Assembly (NCBI RefSeq): GCF_000425945.1 | Contig: NZ_AUEK01000006.1 | Coordinates: 434,001 to 498,000, forward strand | DNA from: Candidatus Solirubrobacter pratensis | GTDB lineage: Bacteria; Actinomycetota; Thermoleophilia; Solirubrobacterales; Solirubrobacteraceae | Direction of reading: 5' to 3' | Length of the DNA stretch: 64,000 nucleotides | Part shown: positions 16,114 to 23,221 of the stretch, one piece after another | Layout of the letters: each line of letters opens with the position of its first letter | How positions within the stretch are numbered: the first letter of the stretch is position 1 | Position numbers and translations under genes: made by a program | The notes under the pieces: generated by a model | What the model was told of the DNA's origin: nothing | Databases searched by the model: none | What the model saw: only the letters and a program-made list of their open reading frames with translations

Positions 16114-16871
16114 AGCGTGAATCCGGCGGCCGCTGCGTCGCGGTGGAACATGCGCACGGTGTCGAGCGAGAACTCGTCCAGGTCGCGTCCGAGCCACGGC
16201 AGCTTCCTGAGTAGGTCGTGCGTGACCGTGATGATGTGACAGCCGATCTGATCGGCCTGCACGACGTTGAGCAGCTCGCGCGGGCTGGCCCAGATCAGCT
16301 CGAGGTTCTCGTGCACGGCCAGCACGTCGAGCGCCTCGCGCATGATCGGCAGCGGGTCGCGTCCGGTGTCGGCGATCCGGCCGGCGAACACCGAGACGTA
16401 CGACGGCGCGCCGCCGCCGATCGCCTCGGCGACCCAGGACACCTGGCGCAGGGTCATCATGCCCGTGACATTGAGCCGGACGCCGTCGGCGACGAGGTGG
16501 CGCAGCACCTCCTCACAATGGTCGCCGCGCGTGTTCGTGACGGGCACCTTCACGTGGACGTGCTCGCCCCAAGCCGCGATCTTGCGCGCCTGCCGCTCCA
16601 TTTCCGCGAACTCGTCCGAGAAGACCTCGAACGAGATCGGGCGGTCCGGCACCGCCTCGACGAACGAGCGCGCGAACGCCTCGTAGTCGCGCAGCCCGAC
16701 CTTGTGCATCAGCGTCGGGTTGGTCGTGAAGCCCTTGATGAGCGGGTTCGCGTACAAGTCCAGGATGCCCTGCAGGTCCGCCCCGTCGGCGAAGACCTTG
16801 ACCTGGAGCTCTGCGGCGTCGATCGGCCGCTCCAGCGTCAGGTTCTCGGGGCGATCGTCTCGATGATCCAC
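16110..16871 (-). CDS. tal: Transaldolase
   Basis: This TIM-barrel protein of about 253 residues has KGFTTNPTLMHKVGL (strand 2), FEVFSDEF, HVHVKVPVTN with the Schiff-base lysine at about residue 108, and SVFAGRIADTGRDP. Transaldolase exchanges three-carbon units and can make sedoheptulose 7-phosphate from fructose 6-phosphate and erythrose 4-phosphate. In this operon that product is the substrate of GmhA, so the gene probably supplies precursor to the heptose pathway. The start is uncertain. The GTG at 16871 overlaps gmhB by 34 bases; a later start inside the first 23 residues is possible. The stop overlaps the next methyltransferase start (GTGA). Confidence 0.85.
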   Translation of the reverse strand: MDHRDDRPENLTLERPIDAAELQVKVFADGADLQGILDLYANPLIKGFTTNPTLMHKVGLRDYEAFARSFVEAVPDRPISFEVFSDEFAEMERQARKIAAWGEHVHVKVPVTNTRGDHCEEVLRHLVADGVRLNVTGMMTLRQVSWVAEAIGGGAPSYVSVFAGRIADTGRDPLPIMREALDVLAVHENLELIWASPRELLNVVQADQIGCHIITVTHDLLRKLPWLGRDLDEFSLDTVRMFHRDAAAAGFTL

Positions 16872-17380
16872 GTGACGCTCTCCTTGAGCTCGGTGACGGT
16901 CAGATCGGCGGCGTCGGGCGCCGGCTCGTCGTAGCTGCGGTCGAGGAAGACGGTTTTGGTGCCGGCGGCGCGGCCTGCTTCGATGTCGCGCCAGCGGTCG
17001 CCGACCATGACGCTGCGCCCCAGCCCGACGTCCCAGCGGCGGGCTGCGTCGAGCAGCATCCCGGGGCGTGGCTTGCGGCACGCGCAGGCGTCGTCGTCGT
17101 CGTGCGGGCAGACGACCACCTCGTCGACGTCCACCAGCTCGCGCAGGCGCGCGTTGATAGCGTCGACGGCGGCGCGCGACTGCGTCCCGCGCGCGATGTC
17201 GGGCTGGTTGGTGACGACGATCAGCGGCAGGCCGGCGGCGCGCAGCTCGCTGCATGCCTCGGCGACGCCGGGCAGCAGCGCGATCGCGTCCGGCGTCGCC
17301 GGCGGGTGCGGGCGGCCGGCGACGAGCGGCGCCTCGTTGAGCACGCCGTCGCGGTCCAGGAACACGGCGGGACGGCTCAC
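16838..17380 (-). CDS. gmhB: D-glycero-D-manno-heptose 1,7-bisphosphate phosphatase (HAD family)
   Basis: This 180-residue HAD phosphatase has the nucleophile motif FLDRDGVLNE at residues 7-16, TNQPDIARG as motif II, and MVGDRWRDIEAG as motif IV. Between them are zinc ligands Cys91, His93, Cys99 and Cys101 (CPHDDDDACACRKP), the hallmark of the GmhB/HisB-N group. GmhB removes the C7 phosphate of heptose bisphosphate before nucleotidyl transfer. The GTG at 17380 overlaps the epimerase stop (GTGA), which also removes a spurious upstream extension. GmhA, HddC and HddA partners are all in this operon, so the assignment is firm. Confidence 0.9.
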   Translation of the reverse strand: MSRPAVFLDRDGVLNEAPLVAGRPHPPATPDAIALLPGVAEACSELRAAGLPLIVVTNQPDIARGTQSRAAVDAINARLRELVDVDEVVVCPHDDDDACACRKPRPGMLLDAARRWDVGLGRSVMVGDRWRDIEAGRAAGTKTVFLDRSYDEPAPDAADLTVTELKESVTWIIETIAPRT

Positions 17381-18339
17381 GCGGGCATCCCCGCCTTGAG
17401 GTCGTCGAGCATCGCGGCCATCGACTGCCTCAGCGCCTCGCGCGAGCCGCACGACGGCGTCCAGCCGAGCCCGCGGATGCGCTCAGTGGAGAGCCGTACG
17501 ATCGGGACGTCGCCCTTCCAGCCGCGGTTCTCGGTGCCGTACTCCAGCTCGGCGCCGGACGCGCCGACGACTTCGACCGCCAGCTCGGCGATCTCGCGCA
17601 CGGTGATGTAGTCGCCGGTCGCGACGTTGTAGACGCCGAACGGCGACTCCGCGGCGTCCACGGCGGTCAAGACGGCGCGCACGACGTCTCCCACGAGGAT
17701 GTACGACTTGCTCTGCGTCCCGTTGCCGAGCACGGTCAACCGCTCGGGATCCTCCAGCAGTCGCCGGACGAAGTCGAAGCCGACGCCGTGTGTCTGGCGG
17801 CGGCCGACCACGTTGCCGAACCGGAACGCGACCCCGCGCGAGCCGAACATGTACGCGTAGGAGCTGATCAGCGCCTCGCCGGCGAGCTTGCTGGCGCCGT
17901 AGGTCGAGACCGGGACCAGCGGCCCGTGGTCCTCCGTCGCCTCGTGCTCGCCGAGGTCGCCGTAGACGCCGCTGCCCGACGCATACGCGATGCGCGGAGT
18001 GCCCGTGAGCCGCATCGCCTCGACGACGGTGTGGGAGATCAGGGTGCCCTGGTCGAAGTCGACGGCGGGATCGGTCATCGCGGCGGCGATGTCCGGGTTC
18101 GACGCGAGGTGGATCACGAGATCGTGACCCTCCATCGCGCCGGCGAGCGCCTGCCGGTCGGTCGCCTCCCCGCGCACGACCGCAAGCCTCGGGTCGTCGC
18201 CGTGATGCGCGTAGTGCCACTCGCGGCCGGAGCTGAAGTTGTCATAGAGCGTCACGCCGCGCGTGGCCTCGTCGGCCAGCAGCGCGTCGGTGAAATGGCT
18301 GCCGATGAACCCGGCGCCGCCGACGATGAACGCCCTCAC
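17377..18339 (-). CDS. NAD-dependent nucleotide-sugar epimerase/dehydratase in heptose operon
   Basis: This 320-residue extended SDR starts with FIVGGAGFIGSHFTDALL and has VIHLASNPDIAAAMTDP, YASGSGVYGDLGE and the catalytic YGASKLAGE. These features suit a GalE- or RmlB-like enzyme on a nucleotide sugar. Because it sits between gmhA and gmhB, it may modify GDP-heptose, for example by epimerisation, as the Campylobacter capsule enzymes do. That substrate is inference. The GTG at 18339 overlaps the gmhA stop (GTGA), and the gene ends with another GTGA overlap. Confidence 0.85.
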   Translation of the reverse strand: MRAFIVGGAGFIGSHFTDALLADEATRGVTLYDNFSSGREWHYAHHGDDPRLAVVRGEATDRQALAGAMEGHDLVIHLASNPDIAAAMTDPAVDFDQGTLISHTVVEAMRLTGTPRIAYASGSGVYGDLGEHEATEDHGPLVPVSTYGASKLAGEALISSYAYMFGSRGVAFRFGNVVGRRQTHGVGFDFVRRLLEDPERLTVLGNGTQSKSYILVGDVVRAVLTAVDAAESPFGVYNVATGDYITVREIAELAVEVVGASGAELEYGTENRGWKGDVPIVRLSTERIRGLGWTPSCGSREALRQSMAAMLDDLKAGMPA

Positions 18340-18938
18340 GCCGGCGCCACCGCCTCCCACTTCGTCTCAGCCGCCTTCAGAGCCGGGTGGCTGACGAGCA
18401 GGTGCCAGACGACGGCGCACAGCGCCTCGGTGTGCGGCGTCAGGTGCTCCGGATACAGGGGCGGGATGACGACGCACGCGTCCGCGACGCGCGCGGTGTG
18501 CCCGCCGTCACGGCCGACGATGCCGTAGATCCCGGCGCCCGCGGCGCTCGCCGCGTCCACTGCGCGGACGAGGTTGGCCGAGACGCCGCGCTCGGCATCG
18601 CCGCCGCCCACCGAGAAAACGAGCACCGCGTCGTCGGCGCGGACGCGCGAGCCTTCGAGCCAGGCGGAGAACGTCGTGTCCCATCCCTCGTCGTTCGTGC
18701 GCGCGGTCAACTCGGAGACGTTGTCGGTCGGCGCGTAGGCCTCGAACGCGCACAGCTTGCGGAAGTCGTTGACGGCGTGGCCGGCGTGGCCGGCGGAGCC
18801 GCCGACGCCGAGGATGAACAGCCGCCCGCCGCGGCCGCGCCGGTCGGCGAGCCCGGAGGCCACGGCCTCGATCGCGGCGGCGTCCAGCGCGTCGATCACG
18901 CGCGCTGTCTGCTCGAGATAGCGCTCGGCGAAGCTCAC
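18336..18938 (-). CDS. gmhA: Sedoheptulose 7-phosphate isomerase (SIS domain)
   Basis: This 200-residue protein is one SIS domain with FILGVGGSAGHAGHAVNDFR, the phosphate-binding loop. LTARTNDEGWDTTF and FSVGGGDAERG follow, and YGIVGRDGGHTA lies near the end. It matches GmhA, which turns sedoheptulose 7-phosphate into D-glycero-D-manno-heptose 7-phosphate. The start is a GTG at 18938 overlapping the TylF-like methyltransferase stop (GTGA). Together with hddA, gmhB and hddC it gives a complete GDP-heptose pathway within one operon. Confidence 0.9.
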   Translation of the reverse strand: MSFAERYLEQTARVIDALDAAAIEAVASGLADRRGRGGRLFILGVGGSAGHAGHAVNDFRKLCAFEAYAPTDNVSELTARTNDEGWDTTFSAWLEGSRVRADDAVLVFSVGGGDAERGVSANLVRAVDAASAAGAGIYGIVGRDGGHTARVADACVVIPPLYPEHLTPHTEALCAVVWHLLVSHPALKAAETKWEAVAPA

Positions 18939-19702
18939 CGCTTGACGATGATCCCGTGGCCGTTGAGGTTATGGACGACAAGGCGATCCGTGAGCGAGCG
19001 CTGCTCGTTGACGAACTCCGTGATCCCCGGCGTCGCGGCACAGCCGTAGTCGTCGAAGACGACCAACCCGCCCGTCGACAGCCGGGGCCACGCCCACTCG
19101 AACACGTCCTTGGCGGACTGGTAGACGTCGACGTCGATGTGACACAGACGCAGCGGGAGGTCGCCGACGGAGTGGGCCGTGTCGTCCGGGAAGATCCCCT
19201 GCAGGAGCTCGACGTTCCTGAGCCTGAGACCCTGCACGAGGCTCTCGACCGTCTCGCGCGAGGTGTCGCTGTGCTTGCCGTCGCGGTAGTAGATGTCGAG
19301 CGCACCGGTCTTGACCACGCCCTCCCAGGTATCCGCGAGGAACACTGGCTCGTCGATGCCGAGCAGCTCTGCCCGCCGCGCCATCACCGCGCCGGTGCCG
19401 CCGCGCCAGACCCCGACCTCGAGAATCGCGCCCGGGATCTCGCGCAGCTCGCCGACGAGCTCCCACAGCTCGTGGCAGCGCCACACGTCGACGAGCGTGT
19501 GCCGGCGAACCGCCTGATAGACCTGCTGAAACGGCTCGTCGGCCTCCCACGGCGCGTACGCCGAGACCGGGTACGCCATCGCGTAGGCGCCCGAGCGCAC
19601 GGCCTCGCGACGGACGAGCGGAAGGGCGGCGCCCTTGGCGATCGAGAACCCGCCGTCGCGCAGCAGCTTCCCGTAGTAGGTCGAGTACTTGACCGGCATC
19701 AT
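18935..19702 (-). CDS. TylF/MycF-type O-methyltransferase
   Basis: This 255-residue protein has ILEVGVWRGGTGAVMARRA as the SAM-binding motif. FLADTWEGVVKTG and LRLCHIDVDVYQSAKDV follow, where acidic residues bind Mg(II) in this family, and then LVVFDDYGC. TylF/MycF enzymes methylate sugar hydroxyls, for example on macrolide deoxysugars, so this one probably O-methylates the heptose or another glycan sugar. The ATG (19702) is immediately next to the stop of the upstream GT2, and its stop overlaps gmhA (GTGA). Confidence 0.88.
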   Translation of the reverse strand: MMPVKYSTYYGKLLRDGGFSIAKGAALPLVRREAVRSGAYAMAYPVSAYAPWEADEPFQQVYQAVRRHTLVDVWRCHELWELVGELREIPGAILEVGVWRGGTGAVMARRAELLGIDEPVFLADTWEGVVKTGALDIYYRDGKHSDTSRETVESLVQGLRLRNVELLQGIFPDDTAHSVGDLPLRLCHIDVDVYQSAKDVFEWAWPRLSTGGLVVFDDYGCAATPGITEFVNEQRSLTDRLVVHNLNGHGIIVKR

Positions 19703-20953
19703 CTAGTCCTCCGTTGCCTCCAGGTCAACGCGCCCCCTGGCCGTCGCCACGACGGTGCCGTGCAGGAGGAGTGTGAACACGAACAATTGCGCGCCGGCGA
19801 TCGCAAGAGCGAGACCGGTCACCGCAAGATGCGCTTTCTCGATCGAGTCAGGGCGCGGGAGCCGATAGTCCTGACTGACGTACGCGTAGACAAGCGAGAG
19901 CGTGAGGAGCACGCCGACCACACCCGTGACGAACGCGATCAAGACCGAGCGCGTGTAGGGGAAGAGCCGAAGCCAGCGGCGCTTCCTGCGGCCCGTGTAG
20001 TCGAACAGCACGTGCGAGACGCCGCCGAGGAACACGAACTGCAGCCCGACGACGAACATCGCGACACCGAGGAACTGCCAGTTGAGCGACAGCGTGAGCG
20101 AGCCGATGGCGAGGTCGCCGAACGTCACCGGGAACGTCAGCAGGATCCCCAGCGCCAGCAGCAGCGCCCCCGGCTTGAGCAGGAAGAAGTCGGAGCCGTA
20201 GACGAACATCGCGCGCAGGTTGATCCAGGCCGCGGCCCACGGGGAGAACCAGCCCGAGCGCTTGTGGTGGCTGAGCCGGCCCTCGCGATCCTTGAGGAAG
20301 GTGACGGCGACCTCGGTCGTGGCCAGATCCATGTGCACGGACTTCAGAACCATCTCGGACGCGTACTCCCATGACTCCGACTGCAGCTGCATCCGCTTCA
20401 GCGCGTCGAGCGTGATCCCGCGCATGCCGCAGTGGATGTCCGAGAAGTGGCTCGAGTACAGCCGGTTGAGGATCCACGTCGTGACCGGCGTGCCGAAATA
20501 CTGGTGCAGCCGCGGCATCGCGCCCGGCTCGATCGAGCCCTTCCAGCGCGAGCCCATCACGTACTCGTATCCGTCGCGGAACGCGTCCACGAACGGCGCG
20601 AGCTCGCGGAAGTCGTAGGTGCAGTCCGCGTCCCCCATCAGCACCCACTCGCCGCGGATGTAGGGAATCGCGTCCATGTAAGCGCGCCCGAGTCCGCGCT
20701 TGGGAACACGCAGCACGCGGGCGCCGGCGGCGACCGCGAGCTTCGCCGTGTCGTCGGTCGAGGAGTCGACGATCAGGATCTCTCCTCGCACGCCGGCGGC
20801 GTCGAGCCCCTGGCGGCACCAGGCGACGAAGTCGGAGATCGTGAGCTGCTCGTTGAGCGCCGGGATGACGATCGACAGCCGCGGGTCGTCGACATCTTCC
20901 TCCGGGATCAGAAGTTCGACGTCGAGCCGGTCCGGCGTCGCGACGCTCGTCAT
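19703..20953 (-). CDS. GT2 glycosyltransferase with four C-terminal membrane helices
   Basis: This 416-residue protein has a GT-A domain (residues about 25-245): LSIVIPALNEQLTISDF, ILIVDSSTDD, and the metal-binding VLMGDADCTYDF. Four hydrophobic segments follow, at about 265-290, 300-325, 345-370 and 380-405. It resembles membrane GT2 enzymes that load a sugar onto polyprenyl phosphate. The ATG overlaps the hddC stop (ATGA), so the natural donor may be the GDP-heptose made by this operon. If so, it would make polyprenyl-phosphate-heptose for use on the outer face. That donor is inferred from context only. Confidence 0.85.
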   Translation of the reverse strand: MTSVATPDRLDVELLIPEEDVDDPRLSIVIPALNEQLTISDFVAWCRQGLDAAGVRGEILIVDSSTDDTAKLAVAAGARVLRVPKRGLGRAYMDAIPYIRGEWVLMGDADCTYDFRELAPFVDAFRDGYEYVMGSRWKGSIEPGAMPRLHQYFGTPVTTWILNRLYSSHFSDIHCGMRGITLDALKRMQLQSESWEYASEMVLKSVHMDLATTEVAVTFLKDREGRLSHHKRSGWFSPWAAAWINLRAMFVYGSDFFLLKPGALLLALGILLTFPVTFGDLAIGSLTLSLNWQFLGVAMFVVGLQFVFLGGVSHVLFDYTGRRKRRWLRLFPYTRSVLIAFVTGVVGVLLTLSLVYAYVSQDYRLPRPDSIEKAHLAVTGLALAIAGAQLFVFTLLLHGTVVATARGRVDLEATED

Positions 20954-21663
20954 GACACGCCTCCCGGGCCGGCGAGCCGGTGCTCGAGCTCGGCAAGGCC
21001 CTCGGGCGAGCCGATCTCGTAGAAGCGCTCGGTCACCTCCAACCCGGCAACGCGTCCTTCCAGGCTGAGCCGGCGATAGAGGTCCGCGAGGTCCATGACC
21101 GCTTCGGGCGGGACCGCGGGCAGGATCGCGTCGCGGTCGATGATTGATAGGCCATAGTCGATGTAACGCATGCCGACTGCCGCCGGATCGGCGGCAGTCT
21201 TGTCATAAACGACCGAGCCACCCTCGAGTCGCGCGTTTGAGCAGGCGCCGTCGTTGCGGAAGACCGTCATCAGAACGTCGCGACGCGCGCGCCGGAACTC
21301 GGCGAACGCGACCCCCACGTCCACGGACAGGAACGAATCACCGTAGAGCACGGCGAACGCGTTTTCCAGCAGCTCCGCGTCATACGCCAGACGCAGTGCG
21401 CCGGCCGTGCCGCGCAGCCGGTCGCCCTCGTCGGTGTAGCGCACGCGCAGCCCCCACGCCGCGCCATCGCCGACAAAGTCGCGGATCAGGCCGCCCAGGT
21501 GGCCGATCGCGAACACGACGTCGGTCACGCCGTCCGACGCGAGCCAGCGTAGTTGGTGGTCGGCGAACGGCTTGCCGGCGACGGACAGCAGCGCCTTCGG
21601 GATCGTCTCGGTCGCCGGCCGCATGCGGGTGGCCAGGCCGCCGGCGAGGATCACGCACTGCAT
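20950..21663 (-). CDS. hddC: D-glycero-alpha-D-manno-heptose 1-phosphate guanylyltransferase-like nucleotidyltransferase
   Basis: This 237-residue protein has the nucleotidyltransferase signature VILAGGLATRMRP at residues 4-16. The uridylyl/guanylyl-type strand TIPKALLSVAGKPFADHQL, AVLYGDSFL (metal-binding Asp) and ERFYEIGSPEGL follow. The family joins sugar 1-phosphates to NTPs. It lies next to a GHMP kinase of HddA type and in one operon with gmhA and gmhB, so GDP-heptose synthesis is the best reading; a different NTP-sugar cannot be ruled out from sequence alone. It starts one base after the hddA stop and overlaps the next GT2 gene. Confidence 0.88.
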   Translation of the reverse strand: MQCVILAGGLATRMRPATETIPKALLSVAGKPFADHQLRWLASDGVTDVVFAIGHLGGLIRDFVGDGAAWGLRVRYTDEGDRLRGTAGALRLAYDAELLENAFAVLYGDSFLSVDVGVAFAEFRRARRDVLMTVFRNDGACSNARLEGGSVVYDKTAADPAAVGMRYIDYGLSIIDRDAILPAVPPEAVMDLADLYRRLSLEGRVAGLEVTERFYEIGSPEGLAELEHRLAGPGGVS

Positions 21664-21664
21664 G

Positions 21665-22645
21665 TCAGTTGCGGACGATGACGGTCGAGCCGTCGTGGTC
21701 GAAGGTGAAGCGCGTCTCGGTCAGGCCGTGTCCGCTCATCGCTGCCCGCAGCGCGGGCGGATCCGCCGCGTAGAACATCAGGAAGCCGCCGGTGCCGGCG
21801 CCGACGAGCTTGCCCCCGATCGCACCGTTGCTCACGCCGGTCGCGTACCAGCGGTCGATGTCGTCGTTCGTCATGCCGGAGGAGCGCGCGCGCTTGCGCT
21901 GCCAGTGCTCATCCATCATGCGGCCAAAGTCCTCGGGCCGCCCGGCCTCGAGCGCCTCGCGGATGCGGAGCCCCAGTTGCTTTGTCTGTCGCAGGTTCTC
22001 GAGCATCTGCGCATCGCCGCGCTCCGAACGCGTCCGCTGGTCCGCGAGGATCGAGCCGGCCGAGCGCGAGTAACCGGTGAAGAACAGCAGCAGGCGTTCC
22101 TCGAGATCGTGCACGGTCTCTTGCGAGACGGCGAGAGGGCTGACCGCCACGCTGTCGTCCGCGCGGAACTCGAAGCACGTCAGCCCGCCGTGGGCAGCGA
22201 TGTACTGATCCTGCTTGCCCACCGGCTCGCCCAGCACGTCGATCTCGATCCGCGCCGCCTCCTCGGCCAGCGCCTCGGCCGCGATGTGCTCGCGCTTGTG
22301 TGCGTACACGGCGCGCAGCAGGCCGACCGTGAACGCGCCCGACGAACCGAGGCCGGTGCCGGACGGGATGTCGGCTAGGGAGACCATCTCGAGGCCGGGC
22401 TCGAGATCATGCGCCTCGAACACGGCGCGCACGATCCGGTGCTCGATGTCGGCCACCGAGCGGCGCCGCTCCAGTTGCGAGTACTTGATCAGGTAGTCGT
22501 CGGTGAACGTCCGATTCAGCCCGATGAACATGTATTTGTTGATCGCGGCCGAGATCACGAAGCCGTCGCACTCACGGTAGAAGGACGGCAGGTCGGTCCC
22601 TCCGCCGCCGATCGAGATCCGTAGCGGTGTGCGGGTGATGAGCAT
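21665..22645 (-). CDS. hddA: D-glycero-alpha-D-manno-heptose 7-phosphate kinase (GHMP kinase)
   Basis: This 326-residue GHMP kinase begins with ITRTPLRISIGGGGTDLPSF, a hallmark of the heptose kinase/HddA group. The ATP-binding loop is PSGTGLGSSGAFTVGLL, and the C-terminal motif is GGKLVGAGTGGFLMFY. HddA phosphorylates C1 of heptose 7-phosphate. The ATG at 22645 places it first in a nine-gene minus-strand operon that runs to 15352. A TAGGAT hexamer lies about 56 bases upstream within a region of inverted repeats. The fucokinase/other sugar kinase alternative is less likely given the gmhA and gmhB neighbours. Confidence 0.9.
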   Translation of the reverse strand: MLITRTPLRISIGGGGTDLPSFYRECDGFVISAAINKYMFIGLNRTFTDDYLIKYSQLERRRSVADIEHRIVRAVFEAHDLEPGLEMVSLADIPSGTGLGSSGAFTVGLLRAVYAHKREHIAAEALAEEAARIEIDVLGEPVGKQDQYIAAHGGLTCFEFRADDSVAVSPLAVSQETVHDLEERLLLFFTGYSRSAGSILADQRTRSERGDAQMLENLRQTKQLGLRIREALEAGRPEDFGRMMDEHWQRKRARSSGMTNDDIDRWYATGVSNGAIGGKLVGAGTGGFLMFYAADPPALRAAMSGHGLTETRFTFDHDGSTVIVRN

Positions 22646-22765
22646 GCGCGGGAGGACGGCGGGCGAGAGCGATCGTGGGCCCGGCACGACCGAAGGCGGG
22701 AATCCTAGCGGCCTTCGTCCCGCGGATTCGCGGTGCGCAGGAGCCCCTAGACTTGGGCACCACAG
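22646..22765. promoter_or_regulatory. Divergent promoter region of the heptose operon and gtrA
   Basis: This 120-base gap separates hddA (-) from the GtrA gene (+). On the minus strand TAGGAT lies at 22707-22702, and on the plus strand TAGACT lies at 22748-22753, 12 bases before the GtrA ATG. Two interleaved inverted repeats surround the minus -10: GAAGGC/GCCTTC (22692-22697 and 22711-22716) and GAATCC/GGATTC (22700-22705 and 22724-22729). They could be operator half-sites or a hairpin. Confidence 0.5.
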
Positions 22766-23221
22766 ATGGCAGGACTGCCCGCCAATCCTCCTGCGCTGGC
22801 TCGATTCGTGCTGGCTCGGCCCGAAGCTCGGTTCCTGATCACCGGCGGGGCCGTCGCGGTCGTGTACATCGGGTTGACGCTGCTGCTGTCGACCGTCGCC
22901 GGACTGCCGATGCCAGCGGCGGTTGCGATCGGCTACGCACTCGCGGTCGTCCTGCACTTCTCGATGCAGCGATGGTTCGTCTTCCGCCACGTGGAGAGCT
23001 TCGCCTTGCGTCCACATCGCCAGGTCCTCCGGTACGCGATCGTGGGTGTGATCCAGTACGCAACGACATTGGCGGCGACTGAACTGCTTGCGCCGAGCCT
23101 CGGTATCTCGCCGCAGATCGCGTTCCTGGGCGTTGTCGCGGTGACGTCGACCACGGGGTTTCTGATGCTCCGCCACGGGGTCTTCCACGCCGAGTCGGAG
23201 CCCGCCGGAGACACCGCGTGA
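22766..23221 (+). CDS. GtrA family membrane protein
   Basis: This 151-residue protein has four hydrophobic segments and the GtrA signature. It includes FLITGGAVAVVYIGLTLLL, the internal HFSMQRWFVFRHVESF, then LRYAIVGVIQYATTLAA. GtrA-type proteins are linked to flipping or presenting polyprenyl-phosphate sugars for glycan modification. The stop overlaps the GTG of the next membrane protein (GTGA), so the two form a unit and could supply and use a lipid-linked sugar. The ATG lies 12 bases after a TAGACT hexamer. Confidence 0.85.
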   Translation: MAGLPANPPALARFVLARPEARFLITGGAVAVVYIGLTLLLSTVAGLPMPAAVAIGYALAVVLHFSMQRWFVFRHVESFALRPHRQVLRYAIVGVIQYATTLAATELLAPSLGISPQIAFLGVVAVTSTTGFLMLRHGVFHAESEPAGDTA

